Positions 27,757-36,571 of a DNA stretch of 64,000 nt are shown in pieces. Position numbers and translations under genes: made by a program. Every line of letters begins with the position of its first letter. Within the stretch, counting starts at the first letter, position 1. Under the pieces are notes generated by a model. That model was not told the DNA's origin and made no database searches. It saw nothing but the letters and a program-made list of their open reading frames with translations. The DNA is from Bacillota bacterium. GTDB taxonomy: Bacteria; Bacillota; Sulfobacillia; JAJZYS01; JAJYTV01. The stretch is from the NCBI GenBank assembly GCA_021793645.1, contig JAJYSJ010000004.1, forward strand, positions 62,001-126,000, read 5' to 3'.

Positions 27757-28985
27757 CGCAGGGCTCCCGCCTCAAGCACCGGGTGACGGCGCTCGAGGTA
27801 TTCAGGGCCGACGAATGGAGATCCGAAACCGAATTCCGCAGATGCCGCCTGCACTGTATCGAACACCTCTTTGCGCATGATCAGTCCGGGAGGCTGAACG
27901 CCGTCCAGCAGGATCGAGCGGATCAGACTGCCGGAGAACGGCTGGCGCTCGAGATCGTGACCGCACAGCCCCTGATAGGCGATGCCCTGACATTTCGGGC
28001 AGTAGGCCCATTCCTGTATGAGCACCGGGCGAATGCCCAGGTCTGGCAACTCGTCGAAGATGCGCTGGCTCGCGTACGGATCGTAGTAGTTCCCGACGCC
28101 CGCGTGGTCGCGACCGAACATGTGGTGCGTGCATCCGAGGTTCTTGCGCACGATGGCGTGAAATACCGCCTCGCGCGGTCCAGCGTAGTGCATATCCCAC
28201 AGCAGCAGTGACGTCATGTGCGCTTCAGGCCGGAGGTAGCCCGCCCGTGCGAGCGCGGCATGGCCAAGGACGATCGCTTCGTCGATGTAGTCGCCTTCGC
28301 GCTTCTCGCCGACCACCGCGGAGACTAGGACTCCGTCCGCCTCTGAGGCGAACCAGGCGCTCTTCATCAGCCACTCGTGGCCCGTGTGCGGCACGTTGCG
28401 CGATTGGTGCGCAACGACGCGCCGCCAGCCGCGCCGCGCGATCTCGGCGCGCAGTTCAAGCGGGGTGAAGAAGAAGCGTGTGAAGGGCTCCGCGACCTTC
28501 GGGCGCGCGAGCATCTCCACTGGGCCGGCTATCAGCATCTCGGCGCGCCGCAGCATGCGGCGCACGCCGGGATGGCGCGGGTCCGCAGTGCCATACACCT
28601 GACGCGCGAGCGTCTCGCGGTCCCAGCGGAAGATGTCTTCCACTGTGAGCAGTGCGAAGTCCTGGCCGCGCAGGGTGAGCAGCACCTGGCCGCCTGTACG
28701 GAGGCCGAGGTCTGAGACGGTCTCGAGCGAGACGTCGAGGATCACTGGCAGTGGAAAGACGAGACCGGAAGGCAGGCGCATGCGCTCACCGACAGACGCA
28801 AGCTCCGTGGCGCCCATGAACCCCTTGAGCGGGGCGAAGAAGCCAAAAGCGAGTCCAAGGCACTCTGACGCTGCGCCGCGCGAAAGGGGCAGTCGCGGCA
28901 GCACGCGCTGCGGTAGGGCCTCGGACGGCAGAACCTGTTCCAGGATCTCTCCGCCGTGCGGCGAGAGGGCGTTGTCAGCGTGCAG
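27753..28985 (-). CDS. sat: Sulfate adenylyltransferase (ATP sulfurylase); putative CTG start, GTG at 28904 is the alternative
   Basis: RNVPHTGHEWLMKSA, GRDHAGVGNYYDPYASQ; N-terminal extension ALSPHGGEILEQVL is open in frame upstream of the listed start. Confidence 0.93.
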   Translation of the reverse strand: MHADNALSPHGGEILEQVLPSEALPQRVLPRLPLSRGAASECLGLAFGFFAPLKGFMGATELASVGERMRLPSGLVFPLPVILDVSLETVSDLGLRTGGQVLLTLRGQDFALLTVEDIFRWDRETLARQVYGTADPRHPGVRRMLRRAEMLIAGPVEMLARPKVAEPFTRFFFTPLELRAEIARRGWRRVVAHQSRNVPHTGHEWLMKSAWFASEADGVLVSAVVGEKREGDYIDEAIVLGHAALARAGYLRPEAHMTSLLLWDMHYAGPREAVFHAIVRKNLGCTHHMFGRDHAGVGNYYDPYASQRIFDELPDLGIRPVLIQEWAYCPKCQGIAYQGLCGHDLERQPFSGSLIRSILLDGVQPPGLIMRKEVFDTVQAASAEFGFGSPFVGPEYLERRHPVLEAGALR

Positions 28986-29029
28986 CGAGAATCGCCTCCG
29001 CTACATGCCTTACGCCGGGCGGCCGGTGA

Positions 29030-29608
29030 CTAGACCGCGCTGCTTGCGCTGCTCGTATTGCGGCGCACGCGATCGATGAGGGTGGGGTCTAAACCCACGC
29101 GACTGTCGCACGCCTGCCACAGATCGAAGTGGTACTGGGCGCCGTGCACGAGGTCGACGCGCACACCCTCGTTCTTTGCGGCGAAAACGGCGGGCAGGAA
29201 GTCGCTGTCTCCCGTCACGAGCACGGCGCGCTCAATGCGATGCTTGACCGAGAGCTGCACGAGATCGACGCCCAGTTGGATGTCTACCCGCTTCTGGACA
29301 AAGTTCGGCGAGCCATCCTCGTTGAGCCCGCGACGCTCGAGGCGCCCGAGGCGCACCTCGAAGCACGGCAGGCTGCGCAGGGCGTCAAAGAAGCGCTCCT
29401 TGCCAGAGAAGCGCAACTGCTCCTCCTGGCTCGGAGGATTGCCCTGCCACGGCGGACAGTGGTAGTAGTACGTGCGCAGAATCTCGTCCGTGCCGGCAAG
29501 TGCACGGGCGAACTCTGAGTAATCCAAGCGAGCCATGCCATACTCGGATGCCAGAACCTTGTCGAGGTATCCGCCGTCGATGAAGATCGCGACGCGCCCC
29601 ATGGGCAT
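29030..29608 (-). CDS. NYN-domain (LabA/DUF88-like) PIN-fold nuclease-like protein
   Basis: VAIFIDGGYLDKVL, KRVDIQLGVDLVQLS, AVLVTGDSDFLPAV. Confidence 0.88.
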   Translation of the reverse strand: MPMGRVAIFIDGGYLDKVLASEYGMARLDYSEFARALAGTDEILRTYYYHCPPWQGNPPSQEEQLRFSGKERFFDALRSLPCFEVRLGRLERRGLNEDGSPNFVQKRVDIQLGVDLVQLSVKHRIERAVLVTGDSDFLPAVFAAKNEGVRVDLVHGAQYHFDLWQACDSRVGLDPTLIDRVRRNTSSASSAV

Positions 29609-29762
29609 CCCTCTTTCACAAAAATACCGGGGAGAGCCACGGTAGGCCTCTCCCCGTCGATGAATACCATCCTGTCATCGCGCGAACGTAACGGCAGGGC
29701 GTATGACTGAGGCGAATCTACCAGGGTGCAGGAAAGTTGTCAATGGGTGTCGCTCGGCGGAC

Positions 29763-30428
29763 TCAAAGACCGGACGGCCACCGATAGGAGGGTGGTTTCA
29801 CCGGCTTGTCAAGCGCGAGCGTGATCTCCTCGTGGGCCGTCAGTTTGAGACCGCGCACGTTGCCGTGGAACAGTTTCCCCCCGACGTAGACGTACAGTTT
29901 GCCTTTGTAGCCCGCGAATCCCGCTTGCGTTAGCGGCTCGCCCCAGATGTCGAAGAAGTTGCCGAGGGTAAATGGCCCTGCGATGGGCGACTCAATGTGG
30001 ATGATGCCGCTTGCATCGTGCGTGTGCAGCCAGTAGAGGCAGTTGCCGCTGTCCACGAACCCATTGGCGCCCTTCAACTGCGGCTGCACAATGCCGATCG
30101 CCATCGGAAGCGCGATCTGCTGCCCCTGCACGAACAGGCTGAGGTGCGCGTGGTAGTGGTAGTTGACCTGGCTGCCACTATCACAGGAGATCTGGTCGAT
30201 CGCCTGACCCTGCCCGCCGCTGCCGGTGTCGCCAGCTTGGAAGGCGTTTTTGCCGAGCGCCTTGCCCTGCTGCAGGATGGGAGCACTGCTGGCGGCGCCT
30301 ACGCGCGCGAGCAGCCCGAGAGCCACGATCGCCGCGAGGAAGACAGCGACCCAAACCCATGCCGAGGTCGTCCTTGCCGGGGGGCGGGTATTGCGGCCGG
30401 TGCGGTGGCCCCGTTGCTTGTTTGACAC
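29763..30428 (-). CDS. Membrane-anchored extracytoplasmic His-rich protein of unknown function
   Basis: N-terminal TM; HYHAHLSLF and CLYWLHTHDASGIIHIES motifs. Confidence 0.65.
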   Translation of the reverse strand: MSNKQRGHRTGRNTRPPARTTSAWVWVAVFLAAIVALGLLARVGAASSAPILQQGKALGKNAFQAGDTGSGGQGQAIDQISCDSGSQVNYHYHAHLSLFVQGQQIALPMAIGIVQPQLKGANGFVDSGNCLYWLHTHDASGIIHIESPIAGPFTLGNFFDIWGEPLTQAGFAGYKGKLYVYVGGKLFHGNVRGLKLTAHEEITLALDKPVKPPSYRWPSGL

Positions 30429-30429
30429 G

Positions 30430-32172
30430 TCAGCTTACCGGGACGATGCCCTGGTATACGAGGCTGCGTGCCGCGTCAACCGTGACACTTTCGCCCTCTC
30501 GCAAAATGCCCAGTGCGCCGGAGGCCCCGACGATCACCGGAACGCCTAGCGAGAGTCCAACGATCGCTGCATGAGAAGTCAGGCCGCCCTCTTCGACGAC
30601 TAGCGCTACCGCGTTGGCGAGTGCAGCGACCATGCTGGCATCGGTGTGGTGCGCTACGACAACCGCCCCCTTTCCGATCCTTGCGATGTCGGAAGCGCGT
30701 GCGACGCGAACCACGGGGCCGCTTGCGCGGCCGTCGCCGATCCCGTGCCCGTGCAGCGCGACGTTTCCTACGGTGTGGACTCGGATGAGGTTCGTTGTCC
30801 CTGGAACGCCGACGGGCACGCCCGCCGTATAGACGAGTACATCACCCTCACCGACCAGTCCATTTCGACGTGCGGCCTCGATCGCCTGCGCGGCGACCTG
30901 GTCGCCGGAGTCGCCGGGCTGCACGAGCAGCGGCTGTGCGCCCCAGACGAGCAGCGTTGCACGGGCTGCACGCTCGTCCGGCGTCGCGGCGACAATCTGC
31001 GCCCTCGGCCGATGGCGCGCCACCATGCGGGTCGTATACCCACTCTGCGTCGCGGTAATGATGGCGCGTGCCCCGAGCTGCTGCGCGATTTCCACCGTCG
31101 CCGCGGAGATCGCTTCCGGCACGGTGTCCGGCGTGCGTTCGCCCGGCGGGCGCCGGCCGTACGGGAAGGACTCCTCGACGCGTTCACACAGGCGCGCCAT
31201 GAAACGCACTGCCTGAACTGGGTAGCGGCCCGTCGCTGTCTCTCCAGAGAGCATCACCGCGTCGGAGCCATCAAGAATGGCATTGGCGACGTCGGACGCT
31301 TCGGCGCGGGTCGCCACCGGCTGCGAGATCATCGTTTCAAGCATTTGCGTCGCGGTGATGACAGGCTTTCCGAAGCGATTTGCAGCGTGGATGGCCCGCT
31401 TTTGCATGAGCGGAACGTCCTCTGGCGCGCATTCGACCCCGAGGTCGCCGCGCGCGACCATGATGCCGTCCGCGACCCGCAATATCGCGTCGAGGTTGTC
31501 CATTCCCTCCGGCGTCTCGAGCTTCGCGATCACGCGCGCATCCGAACCCAGATTCGCCAGCGCGTCGCGCACTTCCAGCACGTGCGCTGCGGTCGATGTG
31601 AACGACGCCGCCACGAAGTCCATGCCGAGCTCCGTGCCAAGGCGAAGGTCTGCGAGGTCTTCTTCCGTCAACGGGGGCAGCGGCAGCGAAGCGCCTCGAA
31701 CCGTGACTTTGCGGTTGTCCGTCAACGTGGCGTCTGCACCGGCACGGCAGCGCGCGTGGTCTCGGAAGACCTCAACTACCTCCAGCGGTACGCGGCCGTC
31801 GTCGAGCAGCACCGTCATGCCCGCCCGCAGCACGGAGAACAGACCTCCGAAGGATACAGAAGCCTGCTCTGCGTCGCCCAGCCTGCCGTCTGCTCGCAGC
31901 CAGAAGTCCTGGCCGAGGACGATGTCGGCGCTGCCGCCGGCGAACGCCCCGAGGCGAACTTCCGGTCCGCGTGTGTCGAAGAGCAGGCCGATCGGGCGGC
32001 CCGCGCTGCGCTCCACCGCGCGCAACTCCTGCACACGGCGTACGCGGTCCTCTGTTCTGCCGTGCGAAAGGTTGAGACGCGCCACGTCGAGTCCTGCCGC
32101 GACGAGCGCCTGCAGCACCGCCGGGTCGTCAGTCGCAGGTCCAAGCGTCGCTACAATCTTCGTTCGCCGCAT
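30430..32172 (-). CDS. pyk: Pyruvate kinase with C-terminal PEP-utilizer-type mobile domain
   Basis: RRTKIVATLGPATDD, MVARGDLGVE, GLTSHAAIVGLSLGVPVIVG. Confidence 0.95.
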   Translation of the reverse strand: MRRTKIVATLGPATDDPAVLQALVAAGLDVARLNLSHGRTEDRVRRVQELRAVERSAGRPIGLLFDTRGPEVRLGAFAGGSADIVLGQDFWLRADGRLGDAEQASVSFGGLFSVLRAGMTVLLDDGRVPLEVVEVFRDHARCRAGADATLTDNRKVTVRGASLPLPPLTEEDLADLRLGTELGMDFVAASFTSTAAHVLEVRDALANLGSDARVIAKLETPEGMDNLDAILRVADGIMVARGDLGVECAPEDVPLMQKRAIHAANRFGKPVITATQMLETMISQPVATRAEASDVANAILDGSDAVMLSGETATGRYPVQAVRFMARLCERVEESFPYGRRPPGERTPDTVPEAISAATVEIAQQLGARAIITATQSGYTTRMVARHRPRAQIVAATPDERAARATLLVWGAQPLLVQPGDSGDQVAAQAIEAARRNGLVGEGDVLVYTAGVPVGVPGTTNLIRVHTVGNVALHGHGIGDGRASGPVVRVARASDIARIGKGAVVVAHHTDASMVAALANAVALVVEEGGLTSHAAIVGLSLGVPVIVGASGALGILREGESVTVDAARSLVYQGIVPVS

Positions 32173-32415
32173 TGCGCACCTCGTTTGGGTTGCCGTTTCT
32201 CATCCATGCTATGGGACTTGCGCCAACGCCACAAGCAACACAGCCGGTTTCGACCATCGGGTAACAATTGTCCATCCGTCGGCAGAATCCGCCGAGTATA
32301 CGGCAAAATTCCCACAAACCCGCGCGGGGAGCGTCTTTCGAGCCGCGACTTAGAAACTCTTAGCCGTTACACTGAGACCGCAAACCTATTCGAACGCATA
32401 AGTTGGAGGTTGATC

Positions 32416-33459
32416 ATGAAGAAGCGAGCACTGCTTCCCTGGGCAGTCGCGGCGAGCGTTGTATTGGCGCCGGTCGCGGCGATGGCGCAATCTGCGCCCG
32501 TCTTGCCCGGTGGCGGGATGGAGGCGTACGGATCGACTGGCCGCCAAGTGGCCATCCTACAGGCCGATCTCAGTGCGCTGAAGGACTGGCCCGGGCCGCT
32601 TGACGGCATCTTCGGTCCGAAGACGCTCGGTGCGGTTCGCGCGTTCCAGCGGCAGGCAGGCATCGCGGTGGACGGCATTGCGGGACCCATCACGTGGCGC
32701 GCGATCCACCAGCGGGTCTCCGATTCGTTCCACCTGACGACCGGGACGCTTGCCGCGACCGGCGCAGACTATGGCGACGTCGGCACGCCGGTGCTGCAGC
32801 TTCAGCAGGACCTCGCGTCGAAGGGGTTCAACCCAGGCCCTGAGAACGGCGTCTTCCTCAAGGACACTGCGCACGCAGTGCAGGCCTTCGAGCGTGCGCA
32901 CGGCATCGCGCTGAACGATGCGATTGGCGGTGCGACGCTGACAGCCTTGCAAGGCGGCGCCGTTGACTCGGGTACAACCCAGAACTCTTCTGGGACAAGC
33001 CAGAGTTCCTCAGGTACAACCCAGAGTTCCTCGGGGACAAGCAGTCCTTCCACGGGCGCCGGCGCGGGGGCGGGCACCCGTACGGGCAGCAGTTCTGCTG
33101 CAAGTCCCAGCACCCAGACGATCGACGGACACGCGGTCGTTCGTGAGATCAACCTGACGGCCACTGCGTACAGCCCGAGCCTCAAGGACAACTACCCGTA
33201 CGGACCGGTCGACTACTACGGCAGGCCGCTTGTTGCGGGAGACGTCGCGGTCGACCCTACAGTCATCCCGCTTGGTACTCTGATGTGGGTAACGGGCTAC
33301 TCATCGCCGTTCCTTCCCGCGGGCGGGTTCCTCGCGCACGCGGTGGACACGGGCGGTGCGATCAAGGGAGACCGGCTCGACATCTTCATCAACTCGAGTG
33401 AATCGAATGTCTCGAACTTCGGCATCCAGCCGGTGAAGGCCTATATCCTCGGCAACTGA
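32416..33459 (+). CDS. Secreted peptidoglycan-binding + 3D-domain protein
   Basis: Signal peptide; two PG_binding_1-like repeats; ATAYSPS...DVAVDPTVIPLGTLMWVTGY...AVDTGGAIKGDRLDIF 3D motif. Confidence 0.88.
   Translation: MKKRALLPWAVAASVVLAPVAAMAQSAPVLPGGGMEAYGSTGRQVAILQADLSALKDWPGPLDGIFGPKTLGAVRAFQRQAGIAVDGIAGPITWRAIHQRVSDSFHLTTGTLAATGADYGDVGTPVLQLQQDLASKGFNPGPENGVFLKDTAHAVQAFERAHGIALNDAIGGATLTALQGGAVDSGTTQNSSGTSQSSSGTTQSSSGTSSPSTGAGAGAGTRTGSSSAASPSTQTIDGHAVVREINLTATAYSPSLKDNYPYGPVDYYGRPLVAGDVAVDPTVIPLGTLMWVTGYSSPFLPAGGFLAHAVDTGGAIKGDRLDIFINSSESNVSNFGIQPVKAYILGN
32970..33060 (+). repeat. Imperfect tandem repeat coding for SSGT[ST]Q linker
   Basis: Repeated CAGAGTTCCTC(A/G)GG(G/T)ACAA(G/C)C-like units in the linker. 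Confidence 0.7.
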
Positions 33460-33475
33460 GGAGAGGCAATCCTCA

Positions 33476-33511
33476 GGGAGCGCACGGTGCAAACCGGGCG
33501 CTCCCTTTTTT
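33476..33511 (+). terminator. Rho-independent terminator
   Basis: GGGAGCGC...GCGCTCCC followed by TTTTTT. Confidence 0.9.
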
Positions 33512-33603
33512 GTCGAATAGTCCTGGCCGGTTGTGCCAGGGATTTCTTGGGCGGGGGCGAACCGTTCCACCGATGGCAATTGGCTGCTATAGGAGGCAAC
33601 GGA

Positions 33604-34935
33604 TTGAAGATTTCTCTCGCTGCTCTGCGCGCACCGATGGCCGCACTGGGCGTTGCCGCGCTCGGCGTCTTCGCGGCAGGGGGGATTGCCCAGGCCGCCG
33701 GCGGCAACAGCGCAACGATCACCTATACGGCGAGCCCGCCGAACCACTTCGCGTTCGCGGCCGCGCCTGCCGGGGCATTCCCGACCCCGTCGCAGTGCGT
33801 GACCGCGTTCGGACTCGCCTGCTACACGCCGCAGGAGATCCGCACGGCGTACAACGTACCCTCGAGCCTGACGGGCGCCGGCCAGACGATCGTGATCATC
33901 GACGCCTACGGCAGCCCGACGATTCGGCAGGACCTGGCGACGTTCGACGCGACGTTCGGGCTGCCGAAGGCGCAGCTCAACATCATGTACCCCGACGGCA
34001 AGGCCACGTTCAACCCGAACAAGGCAACGGAGGTCGGCTGGGCGGAGGAGGTCTCCCTCGACGTGGAGTGGTCGCACGCGATCGCGCCCGGTGCGACGAT
34101 CGACCTGCTGATCGCTCCGACGGCAGCGGGCAACGTGCTGAACGACGTGGAGAACTACGCCGTCCAAAATCACCTCGGCAACGTGATGTCGATGAGCTTC
34201 GGTGCGCCGGAGGCGGCGATCGCAGGTGGGGGCAACAACCTCCAGCTCCAGCAGGCGGACCAGATCTACCGTGCTGCGGCCGCAGCTGGGATCAGCGTTT
34301 TCGCTTCGGCCGGCGACAACGGGGCGGGCAACGGATATTCCTATCCGAACGCGCTCTTCCCGGCTTCCGACCCGTACGTCACGTCGGTCGGCGGAACAGA
34401 CCTGTTCATGAGTGACAGCGGACAGTACCAGAGCGAGACCGTCTGGAACGACTCTGACGCGACCCTTTGCCCCTTCGGCTGCGCATACGGGCCGTTCGGC
34501 GCGACGGGCGGAGCCCCGAGCGCGGTCTTCCAGGCGCCGTCCTACCAGGCGGGCGTCACCGGTCAGTCGATGCGCTCCACGTCCGACGTCTCCTACAACG
34601 CGTCCGTGTACACCTCCGTGCTCGTCTACCTGGGATTTTTGGGCCCGAACTCCGGCTTCTACTTCTTCGGCGGCACCAGCGAGGGCGCTCCCCAGTGGGC
34701 CGCGATTACGGCCCTCGCTGACCAGGCTGCGGGCCACCCGCTCGGTTTTTTGAACCCGCAGCTCTACCAGATCGCCCAGAACCCCGCCGCGTACGCGGCG
34801 GACTTCCATGACGTCACGGTAGGACAGAATGGGTTCGGAAGCACCGGCTACTCGGCCGGCACTGGCTACGACCTGCCGACCGGCCTCGGCTCGCCGGACG
34901 TCGCGAACCTGATCAACACGCTTGCAGGGCACTAG
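33604..34935 (+). CDS. Secreted S53 (sedolisin/kumamolisin-type) peptidase lacking a recognisable prodomain
   Basis: ExxxD (EEVSLD), SAGDNG, GGTSEGAP catalytic motifs; TTG start after AGGAGG. Confidence 0.87.
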   Translation: MKISLAALRAPMAALGVAALGVFAAGGIAQAAGGNSATITYTASPPNHFAFAAAPAGAFPTPSQCVTAFGLACYTPQEIRTAYNVPSSLTGAGQTIVIIDAYGSPTIRQDLATFDATFGLPKAQLNIMYPDGKATFNPNKATEVGWAEEVSLDVEWSHAIAPGATIDLLIAPTAAGNVLNDVENYAVQNHLGNVMSMSFGAPEAAIAGGGNNLQLQQADQIYRAAAAAGISVFASAGDNGAGNGYSYPNALFPASDPYVTSVGGTDLFMSDSGQYQSETVWNDSDATLCPFGCAYGPFGATGGAPSAVFQAPSYQAGVTGQSMRSTSDVSYNASVYTSVLVYLGFLGPNSGFYFFGGTSEGAPQWAAITALADQAAGHPLGFLNPQLYQIAQNPAAYAADFHDVTVGQNGFGSTGYSAGTGYDLPTGLGSPDVANLINTLAGH

Positions 34936-34951
34936 AGCCGAGCAAGCCAAA

Positions 34952-34987
34952 GGCGCCCCCGCCAGCACAGGCGGGGGCGCCTCCCTT
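34952..34987 (+). terminator. Rho-independent terminator after S53 peptidase
   Basis: GGCGCCCCCGCC-AGCACA-GGCGGGGGCGCC followed by TCCCTT. Confidence 0.85.
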
Positions 34988-35095
34988 GTGCGCCCGGCAT
35001 GGGTGAATGACCTGGGGGTGCAAGTCCCCTGCGGGGCCTGGTCGTGGCAACCGCAAGCCAATGGCAAGGGCATCCGCCCTTCAGGGCGGGGAGGT
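34988..35095 (+). mobile_element. Remnant resembling the 5' end of a group II intron
   Basis: GTGCGCCCGGCATGGGTG...CTGGGGGTGCAAGTCCCC...CCGCAAGCCAATGGCAAGGGC; no intron ORF present. Confidence 0.5.
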
Positions 35096-36571
35096 TCAAG
35101 TCAGGCGCTGGCGAATGACGTGCTTCAGGAGCTTGCCTGTTGGATTGCGCGGCAGCGCATCGACGATCTCCAGGCGGCGCGGGTGTTTTTGACTCGAGAG
35201 CATCGGACGCACGAACTCTCGCAGTTCGTCGAGGGTCAACGCCTCACCCGGGCGGAGCGTCACGACGGCCGTAACCGTCTCGCCCCAGTCCGGATGGGGC
35301 GTGCCGACCACTGCGGCGTCTGCAACGGACGGATGCCTGAGTATCGCTTCCTCCACTTCGCGTGGGAAGACGTTGAAGCCTCCGGAAAGGATCAGGTCCT
35401 TCTTCCGATCCAGCATCCAGTAGTAGCCTTCCACGTCGCGGAAGGCCATATCGCCCGTGTGGATCCAGCCGTCCTGCAGCACCTGCGCCGTTGCCTCGGC
35501 GTTCTTCAGGTAGCCGCGCATCGCGCTTGGGGTGCGCATGATCAGTTCACCGGGGGCATTGCGCTGTACGTCTGCGCCATATTCGTCGACGAGGCGCACT
35601 TCGGCGTTGATCGTCGGATGCCAGCCGAGGGAGCCGGCGTGATCGGGGTGGTCGCGGTCCTGCAAGGCTATCCCGTTGGGACCCGACTCGGTCAGTCCGT
35701 AGACGCCCATCCACTCGCCACCAAAAGCCTTTCGCACTGCCTCGACCTGTTCCTTTGCCATTGGGGCGCCGCCGTAGATGAAGCGGCGCATGCTGGAAAG
35801 GTCGTATCGCTCGGGACCGGCGCGCAGGGCAAGCAGGTAGGCGACTGGTGCAGCAAAGAGGTACTTGGCCTTATGCGCCTGGATCGTCTGGAGCAGCGCC
35901 GCAGGTTCCCGTGGATTGAAGCTGTCGAGGACGATGCAGCTTCCGGTGGCGATTGCGCCGACCAGGAAGAGATTCAGGGGCGCGGAGTGCGTCAGAGGCA
36001 TGGCGATCAGCACGCGCTCTAAGGGGCGCATGCCGAATTCGTAGGCAGCCATCGCTGCTGTCTCGCAGGCTGCAGCGTTGGTGAGGAGCGCCCCCTTTGG
36101 GCTGCCCGTGGTGCCTGAGGTGTAGAGCACCTCCGCATCGTCCTCTGCCTTCGGGTAGGGGAGAGGCTCTGCGGGCTGCCCAATCAGCTCCTGTGGATCG
36201 AGGAGCACCGCCTGCCGTTCTGCTGGGACGAGATCACGGAAGGGCTTTTGTGCGACGACGGCCTTCACTTCTGCGTGGTCCAGCAGCGCAGCGATCTCCG
36301 CCTGGGTCAGACGGGGATTGAGCGGCACCGCGACGGCGCCCAGGCGAAGGATGCCGAGAAAGGCGATCGGAAAGTCGATCGTGTTTCCGACCAGCAGCGC
36401 GACGCGATCTCCAGGATGAACGCCCAGGCGCCCCAGCACACCGGCTGCAGAGAGCGCGGCTGCCTGCAGCCCCGCGTAGCTCAGGGTTCGGTTCTCTGCT
36501 GGCGACAGGATGGCGGGATGCTCCGGAAAGTTTGTGGCGGCTCGGTCCAGAAGCTGCGGCACAGTCGTCAT
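35096..36571 (-). CDS. AMP-dependent acyl-CoA synthetase/ligase
   Basis: LYTSGTTGSPKGALLT; YGLTESGPNG; GWIHTGDMAF; PRNPTGKLLKHVIRQ. Confidence 0.92.
   Translation of the reverse strand: MTTVPQLLDRAATNFPEHPAILSPAENRTLSYAGLQAAALSAAGVLGRLGVHPGDRVALLVGNTIDFPIAFLGILRLGAVAVPLNPRLTQAEIAALLDHAEVKAVVAQKPFRDLVPAERQAVLLDPQELIGQPAEPLPYPKAEDDAEVLYTSGTTGSPKGALLTNAAACETAAMAAYEFGMRPLERVLIAMPLTHSAPLNLFLVGAIATGSCIVLDSFNPREPAALLQTIQAHKAKYLFAAPVAYLLALRAGPERYDLSSMRRFIYGGAPMAKEQVEAVRKAFGGEWMGVYGLTESGPNGIALQDRDHPDHAGSLGWHPTINAEVRLVDEYGADVQRNAPGELIMRTPSAMRGYLKNAEATAQVLQDGWIHTGDMAFRDVEGYYWMLDRKKDLILSGGFNVFPREVEEAILRHPSVADAAVVGTPHPDWGETVTAVVTLRPGEALTLDELREFVRPMLSSQKHPRRLEIVDALPRNPTGKLLKHVIRQRLT

Noticed and set aside
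30646-32415. 937-aa plus-strand ORF extending upstream of the 3D-domain protein
   Set aside because: The upstream part is antisense to pyruvate kinase; signal peptide, SD and ATG at 32416 mark the real gene.
32970-33060. Short tandem repeats considered as CRISPR
   Set aside because: Repeats are contiguous, in-frame coding repeats of an SSGT(S/T)Q linker without spacers.
35040-35100. tRNA-like T-loop GGTTCAAGTC with a preceding CCGCCCTTCAGGGCGG hairpin
   Set aside because: No acceptor stem or D-arm can be formed; better explained as part of the mobile-element remnant.
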